Positions 44,597-45,542 of a DNA stretch of 45,542 bases are shown piece by piece. Under the pieces are notes generated by a model. That model was not told where the DNA came from, made no database searches, and saw only the letters and a list, made by a program, of their open reading frames with translations. Both the position numbers and the translations under genes were made by a program. Location of the stretch: assembly GCA_021794275.1 (NCBI GenBank), contig JAJYRD010000002.1:1-45542 (forward strand), given 5' to 3'. This stretch comes from Pseudomonadota bacterium (GTDB lineage Bacteria; Pseudomonadota; Gammaproteobacteria; Acidiferrobacterales; Acidiferrobacteraceae). Each line of letters starts with the position of its first letter. Positions within the stretch are counted from its first letter, which is position 1.

Positions 44597-45542
44597 CTAT
44601 CGCGGGGCAACGTGGTTACAACATCCGGAATCTTCCGTTGTGCCTGCACCCTTCCGAGAAAGAGCCGCTCTGTCTCTGGCACGAATGCCAAAGCTGGCGG
44701 GCAACGGCCCGCCCTTCGCGGCTTGCATCACACCGGACACCGCTTTCTCCAGCAGCGGTTCCACAGCGCACCAGTCCTTCCGGGCTGATTCGGTGTCCAG
44801 TATCCAGACCGCGTTATCCTGGCGAACATGCAGCCCCAGATAAGCGCTGTACAAATCCCGCTGGGCGCAGACACCGCACGGACAATCGTGCCAGCGCAGG
44901 CTCAACGGTTTTTTCACCACGGCTTCGCAGTGACAGATTTGCGAAAGCCTCGTGGTCCGAGTGGAGAACTCGATCACCTCGCCACCGGCGCTTGCAGCCT
45001 TGCGGCGGAGGTGAGCCATGAATTCCCCCGGTGCCCGGTCGCGGACGCTCTTGCCGAACATCCGCTGAAAGGCTTTGTAACTCAATTGCTCGGCCATGAC
45101 GGTGTGGCCCATGGCCACTACCCTATTAGCCAGACGACCGTGCTCCGTGCGACGATAGGCCGCAAGCCTGCGGTGCCATTCCTTGAGACGGGCGCGCAGC
45201 CGTAAGTATCCCCCCGTGAATACCCATTGCAGGCGCGGGCCAGGCACGGGCTTCTTGATGGTGCCATCTTTGTTGTAGTTATCCGGATTGGAGAGCCTCT
45301 TCGAGCGGTCCATGGCCCGCTGGATCCGGCGCATGGTCTTTTTTCGGTCGAGCACGTGGGCGCAGAACGTCTCGAGAAAGGCCTCTGTCTCCGAGACGGC
45401 GGCGATGGTCGAGGGCCCGATGTCGATACCGCTTTTGCCGACCCGCACCGGATTCTTGTCTTTCCACCGAGGGACTCCGGCCAACACCAACTGCACGAAC
45501 CAGCGTGTCTTGCCGCGAATGACGCGGCGCACGAGACGGCAG
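44597..45542 (-). CDS. tnpB: TnpB-family RNA-guided nuclease, cut by window end
   Basis: About 314 residues are seen; the frame stays open at 45542, so the N-terminus is missing. RuvC-type residues are present: Asp in GIDIGPSTIAAV, Glu in MAEQLSYKAFQRMF and Asp in CAQRDLYSAYLGLHV. The zinc ribbon is CHCEAV ... DCPCGVC. The spacing and QRDLYSAYL form differ from the TnpB at 22245, so it belongs to another subgroup of the IS605-associated proteins. No frameshift is seen in this part. No tnpA is in view; it could lie beyond the window. Confidence 0.8.
   Translation of the reverse strand, partial: CRLVRRVIRGKTRWFVQLVLAGVPRWKDKNPVRVGKSGIDIGPSTIAAVSETEAFLETFCAHVLDRKKTMRRIQRAMDRSKRLSNPDNYNKDGTIKKPVPGPRLQWVFTGGYLRLRARLKEWHRRLAAYRRTEHGRLANRVVAMGHTVMAEQLSYKAFQRMFGKSVRDRAPGEFMAHLRRKAASAGGEVIEFSTRTTRLSQICHCEAVVKKPLSLRWHDCPCGVCAQRDLYSAYLGLHVRQDNAVWILDTESARKDWCAVEPLLEKAVSGVMQAAKGGPLPASFGIRARDRAALSRKGAGTTEDSGCCNHVAPR

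Overview
The window is GC-rich (about 60-65 % by eye) and carries genes typical of a gammaproteobacterium: RmuC, an ABC-F protein of the YbiT type, a two-PDZ Deg protease, NsrR, LolA/MMPL export genes and the paired families DUF6502/DUF5666. A solitary APS kinase, an NsrR-controlled truncated globin and many decayed insertion sequences would fit an acidophilic or sulfur-oxidising relative such as Acidiferrobacter. That placement is inference from style, not proof. I saw no rRNA, tRNA or CRISPR array.

Layout. 1-1500 is an insertion-sequence graveyard: the start of an IS630-type transposase, a broken IS4-type transposase, a fragment of an IS3-type OrfA and a frameshifted IS607-type resolvase. 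1513-8295 is housekeeping and envelope: an ArnT-like glycosyltransferase, the divergent wrbA/HxlR pair, rmuC, an ABC-F ATPase and a NodB-type deacetylase. 8672-16683 is one tightly packed operon: chorismatase, MipA-type porin, acyl carrier protein, LpxL-type acyltransferase, LolA-like carrier, MMPL exporter, ketosynthase and chain-length-factor-like ketosynthase. It resembles the xanthomonadin/aryl-polyene family but has no ketoreductase, dehydratase or acyl-activating ligase in the window. 16908-20463 holds a membrane protein, an EamA exporter, a small histidine-rich repeat protein and a zinc alcohol dehydrogenase.

20646-22104 is a quorum-sensing unit: luxR and luxI converge with overlapping 3' ends, and a lux-box-like 20-mer lies at the expected place upstream of luxI. 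A tnpB element with a one-base frameshift sits directly behind that promoter. Next come an MFS transporter, a cupin and a small membrane protein. 26350-28359 is a nitric-oxide module: a truncated globin and a ferredoxin-type flavin reductase in one operon, facing nsrR across a perfect NsrR-type palindrome. 

28496-32624 is a cluster of exported or envelope proteins. A DUF6502-DUF5666 operon diverges from a secreted protein, and both exported products end in arrays of the same five-residue pattern (R-P-x-hydrophobic-x). The promoter of the secreted protein has a perfect inverted repeat filling its spacer. This shared-repeat pair is the least familiar system in the window. 32873-44247 holds APS kinase, a giant FAD/Fe-S dehydrogenase, a Deg protease, a DUF445 protein, a GGDEF-EAL protein and a LysE-type exporter. 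The right edge is a second, unrelated tnpB element, cut by the window end.
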